Shown piece after piece: positions 52,934 through 62,284 of a DNA stretch of 64,000 nucleotides (position 1 is the stretch's first letter; each line of letters opens with the position of its first letter). The translations under genes and the position numbers were made by a program. A model generated the notes under the pieces. That model ran no database searches and was not told where the DNA came from. It saw only the letters and a list, made by a program, of their open reading frames with translations. Source of the DNA: Sulfurirhabdus sp043759595 (GTDB taxonomy: Bacteria > Pseudomonadota > Gammaproteobacteria > Burkholderiales > SMCO01); contig JAYVLG010000014.1 in NCBI GenBank assembly GCA_043759595.1, positions 1 through 64,000 of the forward strand, read 5' to 3'.

Positions 52934-54232
52934 ATGACTTTCTGGATAATTTCTGGATTGATGATGGTGTTTGTACTCGTATTGCTTATTCCACCCTTAA
53001 TGTCTAAAAAAACTTTAATGGGTGTAGAGCAGAAACAGTTAAACGTGTCACTTTATCGGGAGCAAATGAAAGAGCTTGAGTACGATTTAGCCAATAGGAC
53101 GCTCAGTATGGAACATTATGAACAAGCAAAAAGTGAACTTGAACAGCGCATGATGGAAGATGTTTCGGTATCGCAGAAATCCACTGTTGTGAAGACACAT
53201 TCTAATTATGCTGTAGCCATTACGTTTATGTTGCTGTTACCCGTGTTGGCAATTGCGCTTTATATTAAGCTTGGATCTCCGAAATCAATAGACAAGCAAA
53301 AATCAGTACAATCTCCTGTCATGGCCGCTGAACAAGGAGCGCAGCCGGCAGTAGATCAGATGCAAGCTTCTGTGATTGGTTTTGTTGAACGGCTGAAAGA
53401 AAGGTTAAACCGAGTGCCGGATGATGCCGAGAGCTGGGTAATGCTAAGCCGCTCTTATGTGATGCTCAAGCAATACCCGGAAGCCGTAAAGGCTTTTGAA
53501 CATGCCACAACACTGGTTAAAAACGATGCAACATTATTTGCAGATTATGCGGATGCTTTGGCAATGGCTCAAGGCCGTAGTCTGGAAGGGAAGCCTGAAG
53601 CACTTGTGCAACAAGCTTTAAAAATTCAACCTGAAAATGACAAGGCGCTATACCTTGCAGGCACTGCATCTTACAACCGGCATGATTATAAAAATGCAGT
53701 CAAATATTGGGAAAAATTATTTGCTTTGCTGCCACCAGGTAACGAATCCAACAAAGAGATAATGTTAAGTATTCTGGATGCTAAAGCGCGTGCTGGAGAC
53801 AAGGCAGCAGCTATGCAACTGCAATCGGAAATGAAGGGGCTCGTGCCGGATCAAGCCTCTAAAGCACCAGTTAAGCAAGCAGGTGTGGTAGGGATAGTGA
53901 GCGGCGTGGTGGAAATAGCGCCAGCGATGAAGGGTAAATTACCTACGGATGCCAAGTTGTTTGTCTTTGCCCGCGCATCCAGCGGACCCAGAATGCCTTT
54001 GGCAATTCTTAGTAAAACAGGGGCAGCGCTACCCTTGAAATTTCAACTGACAGATGATATGGCGATGACGCCACAAATGAAACTTTCCAATTTTGAGCAA
54101 GTCCAGGTTTTTGCCCGCATTTCCAGGTCTGGTTCTGCTGCACCGCAAAGCGGCGATCTGGAAGGGTATAGCCAGCCAGTCAAAGTGGGGGCGGAATCGT
54201 TAAAAATCATCATTGATCATGAGGTTCCTTAA
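52934..54232 (+). CDS. ccmI: Cytochrome c biogenesis protein CcmI-like
   Basis: About 432 aa; the start is uncertain. ATG 52934 gives the canonical beginning MTFWIISGLMMVFVLVLLIPPLM; the frame extends to 52868 with no strong ribosome site. Two membrane segments (~2-22 and ~93-115), the typical REQMKELEYDLANRTLSMEHYEQAKSEL loop between them, TPR repeats (~150-310), and the beta-rich C-terminal domain with GVVGIVSGVVEIAP. CcmI brings apocytochrome to CcmF/H for haem attachment. No other ccm genes are here, so this copy may serve the neighbouring cytochromes. A 24-codon frame at 52806-52877 ends just inside the extended frame. Confidence 0.85.
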   Translation: MTFWIISGLMMVFVLVLLIPPLMSKKTLMGVEQKQLNVSLYREQMKELEYDLANRTLSMEHYEQAKSELEQRMMEDVSVSQKSTVVKTHSNYAVAITFMLLLPVLAIALYIKLGSPKSIDKQKSVQSPVMAAEQGAQPAVDQMQASVIGFVERLKERLNRVPDDAESWVMLSRSYVMLKQYPEAVKAFEHATTLVKNDATLFADYADALAMAQGRSLEGKPEALVQQALKIQPENDKALYLAGTASYNRHDYKNAVKYWEKLFALLPPGNESNKEIMLSILDAKARAGDKAAAMQLQSEMKGLVPDQASKAPVKQAGVVGIVSGVVEIAPAMKGKLPTDAKLFVFARASSGPRMPLAILSKTGAALPLKFQLTDDMAMTPQMKLSNFEQVQVFARISRSGSAAPQSGDLEGYSQPVKVGAESLKIIIDHEVP

Positions 54233-54847
54233 CAAGCTTTGTGAAAACTATTCTATTGAGCTTCTATAAGTATTTATTGATGAGTGAAATTAGTATGCCC
54301 GCGAGGAGCGCTTGCGTCAGATGAAAAGGGGAATCTTTGTTTTTAATAAGAAGCTGTTAATTTAAACTGAGAAACCTCAGTTTACAGCTTACCTTAACAT
54401 TTAACTCAATAATTCTAATTGGATTTTTAATGATTCGCTGGTTAATCCGGTTGGTGAGACCGCTATGGGTTGGATTGCACAGTATTTGCAGCACAGGGCG
54501 GCGTTGCAACGCCTTGAAATGGGCTGATCATTCTGCGTCATTGCACTTTGCCCTGCCCTACAAAAACAGCACACTTCAACCCATCCAGCTAAGGTTGCTA
54601 GGTTTAATAGGGCTTATTGATTACGTTCGAATGAGTTATTACATGACGCTTGCCTAAGTATCGGCTGCGGAGTACTATTTTAAAATATAAAAAAATAGCC
54701 ATCTACCGGATTATTAATAAAAAACACCATTAAGTCGTACCGGGGCTTGGCCATCATCACACTCAAATTGAACGGAAACAAATGTATTGCATTTCGAAAT
54801 GCCATTGGCAGGACTGTGCATGCTTGCGCGGGGATATTATTGTGCCC
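54233..54847. other. Intergenic region with a structured repeat
   Basis: About 615 bp, no supported gene. Contains the inverted-repeat element at 54465-54584. A 75-codon frame at 54430-54657 covers it and is not called. No sigma-54 promoter match was seen before the PhnD-like gene. Confidence 0.5.
54465..54584. repeat. Imperfect inverted-repeat element
   Basis: ATGGGTTG (54465-54472) and CAACCCAT (54577-54584) bound 120 bp that contain a perfect 14-bp palindrome, GGCGTTGCAACGCC (54500-54513), and a CCCTGCCCTAC stretch. It looks like an interspersed intergenic repeat of the kind found in several copies per genome; only one is in this window. Confidence 0.45.
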
Positions 54848-55750
54848 ATGCAATATATGCACGAGTCGAAATTTTATCATGCTTTTAATTGGTGGAAACT
54901 CGCCGTTTTATTCCTATTAATCTTTGTCTTTGTATTCCCTTTTCAAGTATTGGCTGTTTCGGACCCGAATAAACCTCCGCTTACATTGGGTGTTTTTCCA
55001 CGCTGGAACGCACAAATCATGGTGCGGAATTTTTCTCCCCTCGCTCATGCTCTTAGTCAGTCATTGGGGCGTGAAGTGCGCGTTGAAACCGACAAGGATT
55101 TTAATTCATTTATGGCCCGTGTTCTTGCCGGTGAGTTTGATATTGTTTATTTAAATCAGTTGCAGTACGTGCAAGCGCATCATGCTGCCGGGTACATTGC
55201 CATAGCCAAGCTTTGTGAAAGCCCTGAATGCACTATCTCTGCGGCCATCATAGTCAGAAATGATGGTGGGGTGAAAAAAGTCGCCGATTTACGTGGTAAA
55301 ACAATCGCATTTGGTGATCGGAATGCCATGGTCAGTTACGTTTTGGCTAAAAGCATCCTTCAAGCTGCGGGATTACCACCGGATCAATATCGCATGATCT
55401 TTACCAAAAATCCTCCTAACGCGCTTTTTGCAGTTTACAACAGTGAAGCGCAAGCAGCTGGCGTAGGATCGTCCGTATTTTCTCATCCGGAAATTTTGCA
55501 ACGGGTAGATAATTCACAATTACGTGTGCTGATCGAGAGTAAGCCGATTTCACAATTGCCACTGGCAGTTCGAGGAAATATGGATCCTCAAGTGGTTAAT
55601 AACATCATGAAAGTGTTGCTTCAACTTCACCGGAATATGGAAGGTGTTGCAATATTAAGAAAGCTGAGCGCGGATAGATTTGAAGTGGCCAACGACGCTG
55701 AATACGCGATGTTAAAAAGTTTGCTGGGAACCGCAGATGCTGGAAATTAG
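54848..55750 (+). CDS. PhnD-like periplasmic binding protein (sensor partner)
   Basis: About 300 aa from ATG 54848; the frame reaches back to 54782. A long N-region, then a membrane/signal segment (WWKLAVLFLLIFVFVFPFQVLAVS), then a PhnD/phosphite-type binding domain: LTLGVFPRWNAQIMVRNFSPLAHALSQSLGREVRVET, FDIVYLNQLQYV, VADLRGKTIAFGDRNAMVSYVLAKSIL. No transporter genes are near, and the next gene, a sensor kinase, overlaps its end. Such orphan binding proteins commonly act as ligand sensors for the kinase. The ligand is unknown; an oxyanion such as thiosulfate or phosphonate would fit. Confidence 0.85.
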   Translation: MQYMHESKFYHAFNWWKLAVLFLLIFVFVFPFQVLAVSDPNKPPLTLGVFPRWNAQIMVRNFSPLAHALSQSLGREVRVETDKDFNSFMARVLAGEFDIVYLNQLQYVQAHHAAGYIAIAKLCESPECTISAAIIVRNDGGVKKVADLRGKTIAFGDRNAMVSYVLAKSILQAAGLPPDQYRMIFTKNPPNALFAVYNSEAQAAGVGSSVFSHPEILQRVDNSQLRVLIESKPISQLPLAVRGNMDPQVVNNIMKVLLQLHRNMEGVAILRKLSADRFEVANDAEYAMLKSLLGTADAGN

Positions 55751-57632
55751 GCAGTGGTTAGCACGGCCACATGGTATTCAGGCGCGTTTTTTTTTGACAC
55801 AGGCATTGTTTGTAGCAACGTTTATGACCATGCTTGGCGTAGCTTTGTTTATCAATCAGCGTCAAAGTATGGAAAAGCGTCTGACTCAAGATACGCAAGC
55901 CTTGACGCAATTGCTTTTCGATAAGGGAAATGCTTCTTCCGGATTTTTAGCGAGAATAGCGCCACAGGGTATTCTTTCGTACGATTACTTATTGCTTGAA
56001 GGTTATGTTGAAGAATTGTCTTCAGATTCAGATGTTTTATATGTGGTGATATTTAATCCTGCTGGCGCACCCTTGACGCATTTTTTAAAATTGGGAGAGC
56101 CTTATTTTCAACAATTTGGTAAGTCAGCAAAGCAAAGTGATTTTTTAAGCGTGCTCACTAAAGCACGTAATGATCCTGGACTATTGGTAGTGCGGCGCCC
56201 AATAGAATATGAAGGCCTTAATTTGGGTGTGGTTGAAATTGCCCTGTCACGCACTCGCATTACCCACCGCGCTCAAGAGCTGTCCAGAAATCTGGAAAGC
56301 GAAATACAACGTATTGCCGTAATTACGGCAAGCCTGATTGTTATTTCGCTAATCGTATTGTTGTTATTGATTGAAGGAATTTTTCGTCGGACGGTTGTGT
56401 CGCCAATTCAATCTCTGATGTCATGGATGTCGCGTTTGCAGGGAGGTGATCTGAATGCAAGAGCCCCCATTCTGCATAAAGATGAAATTGGTTTGCTTGC
56501 TCAAAGTTTTAACCATATGGCGGATGAGCTGCAGTCGCAATTAAATAAAATTGAAGAGCAACGGTGCAAGTTCAAAGAAACCAGAGATTATCTGGCAAAT
56601 ATTCTGGATAACTCTGCTGACATGATGGCAACCACCGGGTTGGATGGCCGTATGGTGGAGTTTAACAGCGCGGCTGAACGCACTTTGGGATTTGGCAGGG
56701 CAGAGGTGATAGGCAAACCTTCATCCATGATTTATCAGGATTGTGCTGAGCTGGACAGGCTCTATGGCGTGGTATATCAGGGGCAGCCAGTACAAAATGC
56801 CGAAACCCGCCTGACCTGCAAAAATGGCAGGATAATTGATGTTGAAGTGACGCTTTCTCCTTTGCGTGACAATGCGGGCATGTTGATTGGAGCAATATGC
56901 ATTGGGCGTGATGTGACGCTGTCGAAAGCGTTGCGCAATGAGTTGATTCAATCGGAAAAAATGGCATCCATCGGTCAGGTTGCTTCATGGATTACCCATC
57001 AGATACGCAATTATCTGGGGCGGATATTAATGAATGCGGCAATTTTGCAGCCTCAGACTAGTGAAGGGAGTGTGTATAAAGCACATCAAGACATGTTGCT
57101 TGCAATCAATGAAATGGACAGAATGGTAACAGACTTACTGGATTACAGCCGAACCTTGAAACTGCATTTTGCACCGCTCAATCTCAACGCCAGTCTGGCC
57201 AGTTTATTAGAACCCATCAACAATGAAATTTCAGGAAAAATTACAGTCGAACATGATTTTGCACCAGATTTACCCCCGATTTACGCGGATGTATTTAAGC
57301 TCGAACAGGCACTCAATAATGTTATGAAAAACGCTGTTGAAGCTATGGCTGATGGTGGAAAGCTTCGTGTGAGTACTGCAGTAGCGTCGAAAGAAGGTTG
57401 CATAACAGTTGAGATTCAGGATACGGGTGAAGGCATTGCTTCAGAAGACATTCAAAGTGTTCTGCGTCCGTTTTTTACAACCAAGCAAAAAGGCACCGGT
57501 CTTGGAATGGCAATGGCATCGCGAATTGTGGAAGCACATGGTGGAGTAGTGCAGTTAAAAAGCGAGGTTGGTGTGGGTACTTCAATTATCTTTATCCTGC
57601 CAATAAGCCGGAGAAAAAACCGAAATGAGTGA
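55737..57632 (+). CDS. Membrane sensor kinase, PhnD-linked
   Basis: A 631-aa protein overlapping the previous gene by 14 bases. TM1 (~17-37, FFLTQALFVATFMTMLGVALFI), periplasmic domain (~38-195), TM2 (~196-218, VITASLIVISLIVLLLLIEGIF), HAMP (~220-275), PAS (~285-395), H-box with His421 in SWITHQIRNYLGRIL, and HATPase (~520-625; QDTGEGIASEDIQSVLRPFFTTKQKGTGLGMAMASRIV). The H-box differs from that of the HEINNPIG kinases. Its partners are the PhnD-like sensor upstream and the sigma-54 regulator downstream (8-base overlap). Confidence 0.93.
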   Translation: MLEIRQWLARPHGIQARFFLTQALFVATFMTMLGVALFINQRQSMEKRLTQDTQALTQLLFDKGNASSGFLARIAPQGILSYDYLLLEGYVEELSSDSDVLYVVIFNPAGAPLTHFLKLGEPYFQQFGKSAKQSDFLSVLTKARNDPGLLVVRRPIEYEGLNLGVVEIALSRTRITHRAQELSRNLESEIQRIAVITASLIVISLIVLLLLIEGIFRRTVVSPIQSLMSWMSRLQGGDLNARAPILHKDEIGLLAQSFNHMADELQSQLNKIEEQRCKFKETRDYLANILDNSADMMATTGLDGRMVEFNSAAERTLGFGRAEVIGKPSSMIYQDCAELDRLYGVVYQGQPVQNAETRLTCKNGRIIDVEVTLSPLRDNAGMLIGAICIGRDVTLSKALRNELIQSEKMASIGQVASWITHQIRNYLGRILMNAAILQPQTSEGSVYKAHQDMLLAINEMDRMVTDLLDYSRTLKLHFAPLNLNASLASLLEPINNEISGKITVEHDFAPDLPPIYADVFKLEQALNNVMKNAVEAMADGGKLRVSTAVASKEGCITVEIQDTGEGIASEDIQSVLRPFFTTKQKGTGLGMAMASRIVEAHGGVVQLKSEVGVGTSIIFILPISRRKNRNE

Positions 57633-59025
57633 TTTGATGATATTGGTGGTTGATGATCAGGAATCCCATCGTGAGCTTGTTCGGTCGGTGCTTGAAGCGA
57701 ATGGGTACAGCGTAGCAACAGCAGCTTCTGGCGCCATCGCATTGCAACAAGTACAAACTGGGGGGGTTCGGTTAGTGTTAACCGATCAACTGATGCCAGG
57801 CATGTCTGGCGTTGAGTTGATGCAGCAAATCCATGGGGGGCGCCCTGATTTACCCGTGGTTATTGTGACAGCGCATGGTTCTGTAGATTCCGCAGTCAAT
57901 GCAATGAAAGCCGGCGCAATAGATTATATTCAGAAGCCATTTTCGCCCGAAGAATTAATGCTTGTTGTTCGGCGGGTACTGGAACGTCAGGAGCTGGTGG
58001 ATGAAGTTCGCACATTGCGTGAGCGGGTGGGAGACCCTTACCGTTTTGAGCGAATTATCAGTAAAAGTCCCAAAATGCTGGAAATTTTCGAGATGGTACG
58101 TAACCTTGCGGATCTTGATACAACTGTCCTCATAACGGGTGAAACGGGTACGGGTAAGGAACTGGTTGCCAGTGCGATTCATTTTCACAGTAATAGACGA
58201 GAGCAGCGCTTCGTTCGGATTAATTGTGGTGCGCTGACAGAGACACTGCTGGAAAGCGAACTATTTGGACACGAGCGTGGGGCATTTTCCGGAGCATTAC
58301 AGGCAAGGAGAGGGAAGTTTGAATATGCGACGGGGGGGACGTTGCTTCTGGATGAGATTGGCGAAATATCTCATGTGATGCAAGTAAAATTATTGCGTGT
58401 ATTGCAGGAAAAGGAGATTCAACGAGTAGGTGGCAATGAAACCATCCCTGTTGATGTGAGAATACTTGCAACAACCAACAGAAACCTGGAGCAGGCGGTC
58501 GCAGACGGTACATTCCGTTCTGATTTATATTATCGTTTGAATGTAGTTCGCATTCAGTTACCACCATTACGTGAACGCATGGAAGACGTGCCGTTGCTTG
58601 TGGATCATTTTATTAAAGTATTTTGCGATAAAACCGGCAGGCACATTACAGGTATCAGTCATGATGCGCTTAATACAATGCTGGCCTATCATTGGCAGGG
58701 AAATGTACGTGAATTGGCCAATGTGATGGAGCGCGCATCGGCGCTGGCAGCAGGGGAGTTGATTAATTCTGTAGAGCTGACACCTACACAAGTTCAACTT
58801 CCGGAACACACTCAACATGGCATCCATTTACCGTTGAATTTACCTTTTAAAGAAGGCAAGCAAAGAATCATTGCAGAATATGAAAAAGCCTATCTGTCTG
58901 AATGCCTGCGTCGTTTTAAGGGTAATGTGGCACATTGTGCACAACATTGCGAAGTTGATAACAAAACGTTCTATAGAAAGATGCAGGAATATGATCTGGA
59001 CAAGCGTGATTTCAAGCATATGTAA
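57625..59025 (+). CDS. NtrC-family sigma-54 response regulator
   Basis: A 466-aa protein: receiver 1-125 (ILVVDDQES, Asp54 in LTDQLMPG, IQKPFSP), AAA+ ATPase (~145-380; Walker A GETGTGKE, NCGALTETLLESELFGHERGAFSGA, LLLDEIGE, ATTNRNLEQAV, RLNVVRIQLPPLRER), Fis-type HTH (~420-460; AYLSECLRRFKGNVAHCAQHCEVDNKTFYRKM). The sigma-54 contact loop reads GAFSGA instead of GAFTGA, a mild change seen in some natural regulators. Likely activates the two sigma-54 promoters at 46.6 and 47.2 kb; inference from position. Confidence 0.94.
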   Translation: MSDLMILVVDDQESHRELVRSVLEANGYSVATAASGAIALQQVQTGGVRLVLTDQLMPGMSGVELMQQIHGGRPDLPVVIVTAHGSVDSAVNAMKAGAIDYIQKPFSPEELMLVVRRVLERQELVDEVRTLRERVGDPYRFERIISKSPKMLEIFEMVRNLADLDTTVLITGETGTGKELVASAIHFHSNRREQRFVRINCGALTETLLESELFGHERGAFSGALQARRGKFEYATGGTLLLDEIGEISHVMQVKLLRVLQEKEIQRVGGNETIPVDVRILATTNRNLEQAVADGTFRSDLYYRLNVVRIQLPPLRERMEDVPLLVDHFIKVFCDKTGRHITGISHDALNTMLAYHWQGNVRELANVMERASALAAGELINSVELTPTQVQLPEHTQHGIHLPLNLPFKEGKQRIIAEYEKAYLSECLRRFKGNVAHCAQHCEVDNKTFYRKMQEYDLDKRDFKHM

Positions 59026-59124
59026 GAGATGCGGAATGTTTCGTGTGTGACGATGAAAAGCAGTGGGGGGCTCGCAAAGAGTGTTAAAAAATACAAAGTT
59101 GAATAAACCTGGGTAGAGAATGCA

Positions 59125-59739
59125 TCACATCTGCTGATATTTTGTATATGCGCCCATTACCTTAGGGACATACTTAATTGTTTCATTGTATGGTGGAATA
59201 CGATTTCCATGCCGGATGACGGCGTTCTCACCAGCATTATAAGCAGCCAGTACCAGTTTCAAATCATTGTTGAATAACTGCATCAGATCGCTGAGATATT
59301 GCGCGCCCCCTGAAATATTCTGCATAGGATCATAGAGGTTAGAAACGCCATATCGTTTTGCCGTATCGGGCATGATCTGCATCAGGCCTACCGCACCTTT
59401 GGGAGAAACAGCATTGGAATTAAAACCTGACTCTGTGGCAATGACCGCTTCCAGCAAAGCGGGTTCAATATTGTAAGTCTGCGCAGCCTGTTTGACGAAA
59501 TGGCTATATCGCTGTCGATTTTCAGTGTTTGATGCGTTTGAGCGGATTGGTTTGCTGGGTGAAACGGCAGGATTTTCGGAAGGGGTACGCATATAAAGCG
59601 TGTATCTTCCATCTGAAGGAACGTTGCTTAAGTGTACTGTGCCATCTGCCGCTGTAAAGCTATATATATCTGCCCACGCTGTACTCGAAGTGAGTAACAG
59701 TAAAAGCGAAAAAAAAATTTTATTTGGCGTGGCTCTCAT
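59125..59739 (-). CDS. Lytic transglycosylase (SLT family) with DUF4124
   Basis: About 204 aa from ATG 59739 (MRATPNKIFFSLLLLLTSSTAWA signal peptide); the frame starts at 59772. A DUF4124 segment (IYSFTAADGTVHLSNVPSD) is followed by an SLT domain (~90-200; ALLEAVIATESGFNSNAVSPKGAVGLMQIMPDTAKRYGV, NISGGAQYLSDLMQLF, LAAYNAGENAVIRHG), with the catalytic Glu in ATESGF. It opens peptidoglycan for envelope complexes or does general turnover. Alone on the minus strand, convergent with the sigma-54 regulator gene. Confidence 0.93.
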   Translation of the reverse strand: MRATPNKIFFSLLLLLTSSTAWADIYSFTAADGTVHLSNVPSDGRYTLYMRTPSENPAVSPSKPIRSNASNTENRQRYSHFVKQAAQTYNIEPALLEAVIATESGFNSNAVSPKGAVGLMQIMPDTAKRYGVSNLYDPMQNISGGAQYLSDLMQLFNNDLKLVLAAYNAGENAVIRHGNRIPPYNETIKYVPKVMGAYTKYQQM

Positions 59740-59772
59740 AGCACTAAATGCTAGTGCAATATGCGTTGACAA

Positions 59773-60192
59773 GCAAGCAGATTTATCTGATATCAGGCTA
59801 CTGGAATAAGCTTGTTAATAAACGATGAAATTAATCCAAATTAAGCCACCTCCAACAAGGCCGGAGGTTTATTCTTTGAACGCATCAAAGGCGCCGGTAA
59901 CCCATGTCTGCCTATAGGTTACTATGGCCTTAATTCTATATAAACAGATTCAATACTGCACTATTCTCGATTGGTAGCCAGGTGATCCTGGATTTCTCTG
60001 CAGTAATACGTACTGCTGTTGTCAGTTAATAGTTAATCTCCAGAAATTATCCGGTTTGTATTGACATTCAATGTACCACAAAAATAAATATGCCATTTGA
60101 ATTGAGTTTTTTACAACCTGCGCGCAAAATGTCGACTTGCAGGTTGATATTTCGGTCGGTCAATATTTATTTAAAGCTTCAAGGATCTTACT
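59773..60192. other. Intergenic region, transglycosylase to GFA gene
   Basis: About 420 bp with no supported gene. Hairpins: ACCTCC/GGAGGT (59848-59868), GTAACC/GGTTAC (around 59902-59927), and a GCAGTA/TACTGC palindrome near 60000-60016. The promoters of the two divergent flanking genes lie here. Confidence 0.5.
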
Positions 60193-60618
60193 ATGCGTGG
60201 CAAATGTCTTTGCGGGAAAATTGAATTTGAAGTTGTCGGAACGGTTCCGAATCTTTACCAATGTCATTGCTCTTTATGTCGAAAGCAAGGTGGCGCCTCT
60301 TCGAATACTGCTGCTATCGTTGCTAAAGATCAATTTCAATGGCTAGCCGGTCAAGAACATATATCTTCTTGGGTGAAAGACACTGGATTTCGTTCCGACT
60401 TCTGTTCCAATTGCGGCTCTCCTGTACCCAACCCACTTAGAAGCACGCCATACTTCTGGGTGCCTGCTGGTCTTCTTGAAGGGGAGGTGCAACTGAAAAT
60501 AGGTGCTCACCTATTCGTTGGCTCCAAGGCCTCGTGGGATGTGATCTCATCATCAGAAACACAGTATGAAACCATGCCTGAATTATCCGTGCTTTTGTGC
60601 CCTGATACCCATATCTGA
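60193..60618 (+). CDS. GFA-domain (CENP-V/GFA) protein
   Basis: A 141-aa zinc-binding GFA-fold protein. Metal sites: MRGKCLCGKIEFEV, CHCSLCRKQGG, and FCSNCGSPVPN. The family is named for glutathione-dependent formaldehyde activation, but most members have no proven reaction. Paralogue of the protein at 61426-61842. AAGGATC lies before ATG 60193. Next on the strand is a glutathione S-transferase. Confidence 0.93.
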   Translation: MRGKCLCGKIEFEVVGTVPNLYQCHCSLCRKQGGASSNTAAIVAKDQFQWLAGQEHISSWVKDTGFRSDFCSNCGSPVPNPLRSTPYFWVPAGLLEGEVQLKIGAHLFVGSKASWDVISSSETQYETMPELSVLLCPDTHI

Positions 60619-60770
60619 AACGTATTCGAGAAGGGGCTAGTCATATCGTGCCATTTCAGGCATGTATCGTATATATTTGGTGCTTCTTTCCACAACAGTA
60701 TGGCGGCCGGTATCGTAATTATGCGTACGCTCCACATCCACAATAGCAGTCACTTTCGCAAGGAGTAATT

Positions 60771-61376
60771 ATGAAATTATTCGACTATCCGCTATCCGGA
60801 AACGGCTACAAAGTCCGGCTGTTACTTGCACACCTCAACAAAGAGTACGAATACATTTCGCTGGATATTCTTAAAGGGGAAACACGAACACCAACATTTC
60901 TGGATAAAAATCCAAACGGCAGAATTCCACTGTTGCAACTTGACGACGGATCATACCTACCCGAATCGAACGCGATATTATACTATTTGGCGCAAGACAC
61001 GCGATATTGGCCACCATCCGCAATAGAACAAGCACAAGTCCTACAGTGGCTTTTCTTTGAGCAATACAGTCACGAGCCTAATATTGCCACCGCAAGATTC
61101 TGGATTTCCATCAAGAAAATCGAAAATACACCATTCAATACCGAATTGCTTTCCCAAAAGCAAGCACAAGGTAGGGCTGCACTTGAAGTAATGGAACGTC
61201 ACCTTCAGAATTGTTCCTTCTTTGCAGGAAACCAGTACTCCATCGCGGACATTGGACTTTACGCTTACACGCATGTTGCAAGCGAAGGGGGATTTGATTT
61301 GTCACCGTATAGGGCTATAGGTAAATGGCTTGACCGTGTGCAGGCGCAGTCTGGTCACGTCACAATGAAGGACTGA
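60771..61376 (+). CDS. Glutathione S-transferase family protein
   Basis: A 201-aa GST: thioredoxin-like N-domain (1-78; LFDYPLSGNGYKVRLLLAHLNKEYEYISLDILKGETRTPTFL, then NPNGRIPLLQLDDGSYLPESNAILYYLA), with Ser7/Tyr-type activation unclear, and helical C-domain (~85-195). AAGGAG precedes ATG 60771. Convergent with the minus-strand GFA gene 50 bp away. Confidence 0.93.
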   Translation: MKLFDYPLSGNGYKVRLLLAHLNKEYEYISLDILKGETRTPTFLDKNPNGRIPLLQLDDGSYLPESNAILYYLAQDTRYWPPSAIEQAQVLQWLFFEQYSHEPNIATARFWISIKKIENTPFNTELLSQKQAQGRAALEVMERHLQNCSFFAGNQYSIADIGLYAYTHVASEGGFDLSPYRAIGKWLDRVQAQSGHVTMKD

Positions 61377-61425
61377 AAGTGCACATGATCATACGGAAGA
61401 AGGAGTTGCTGTCGGTTTAGCATGT

Positions 61426-61842
61426 TCACGGTCGTTCTTTGTGCTGTGGAAGCCCATCAAGAATTTCATACCACTCGGCTTTCGAGCCAACAAAGATATG
61501 ATCAGAGGCTTTTGTTTCTACTGGCGTATCGAGCGTACCGATGCGCAACCGCACCGTTTCAGGCATATTTTCACGCATACCCATAATGGGTGATCCGCAG
61601 GTGCCGCAAAACACCCGATGAACACCTGCATCAGAGCGATAACTACGTAGAAATTCTTGTCCCTTAACGATGTGAAAATTTGCAGCAGGGATCGCTGAAA
61701 CTGCGGCAAACGCCGACCCATTCGCTTTCCGACAGCGAGCGCAGTGGCAAAAAACAATTGGCCCAAGTGATCCAGTAATTTCATACGCCACTGCTCCGCA
61801 AAGGCAGCTACCTTTTTGCATATATTGCTCCATAGCGCTCAT
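61426..61842 (-). CDS. GFA-domain protein, MerR operon
   Basis: About 138 aa from ATG 61842, 7 bases past the upstream stop; the frame starts at 61911 inside that gene. Zinc-site Cys: GSCLCGAVAYE, CHCARCRKANGS, and FCGTCGSPI. Third gene of the MerR-CMD-GFA operon; paralogue of 60193-60618. Confidence 0.92.
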   Translation of the reverse strand: MSAMEQYMQKGSCLCGAVAYEITGSLGPIVFCHCARCRKANGSAFAAVSAIPAANFHIVKGQEFLRSYRSDAGVHRVFCGTCGSPIMGMRENMPETVRLRIGTLDTPVETKASDHIFVGSKAEWYEILDGLPQHKERP

Positions 61843-61849
61843 CTTCGAA

Positions 61850-62284
61850 TTATGGGGCGTTACTGAACTGCTCAGCTGTCTCACGCTCCGCAAAAACTTC
61901 CTTGGCTGCAAATAATCCGTTTAGGGCTGCCGGAAAGCCGGCGTAGACAGACATTTGCATGATGATTTCGATCACTTCATCCCGAGTGCAACCGACGTTG
62001 AGTGCACCGTGAATATGTACTTTTAACTGTGGCGTTGCATTGCCGAGGGCAGTCAAGGCAGCGACGACACCAATTTCCCGTGACTTGATATCCAGCTGTG
62101 GCCGTGAATAAATGTCGCCGAAAGGAAACTCGATCAATAATCTTGCAAAATCGGGGGCTATGTCTGCAAGTGCCGCGATGACATTCTCTCCTGCTTTTCC
62201 ATCTATTTCGCGCAGTTTTTCCAAGCCACGTACATAGCGAATGGAATCCGTTGAGTTTTGTACTTCGACTGTTGTTTGGTTCAT
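61850..62284 (-). CDS. Carboxymuconolactone decarboxylase family protein
   Basis: A 144-aa CMD domain (~35-125): TALGNATPQLKVHIHGALNVGCTRDEVIEIIMQMSVYAGFPAALNGLFAAKEVF. The CxxC pair of the AhpD branch is absent (one Cys only, in GCTRDE), so decarboxylase-like or other lactone chemistry is more likely than peroxidase. Starts at 62284, one base overlapping the MerR stop (TAATG). Confidence 0.92.
   Translation of the reverse strand: MNQTTVEVQNSTDSIRYVRGLEKLREIDGKAGENVIAALADIAPDFARLLIEFPFGDIYSRPQLDIKSREIGVVAALTALGNATPQLKVHIHGALNVGCTRDEVIEIIMQMSVYAGFPAALNGLFAAKEVFAERETAEQFSNAP

Noticed and set aside
54430..54657. 75-codon + frame over the structured repeat
   Set aside because: Follows a palindromic intergenic element and has no protein-like features.
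60193..61376. GFA and GST genes as integron cassettes
   Set aside because: GFA genes occur in cassettes, but no attC-like inverted site or integrase was found near them.
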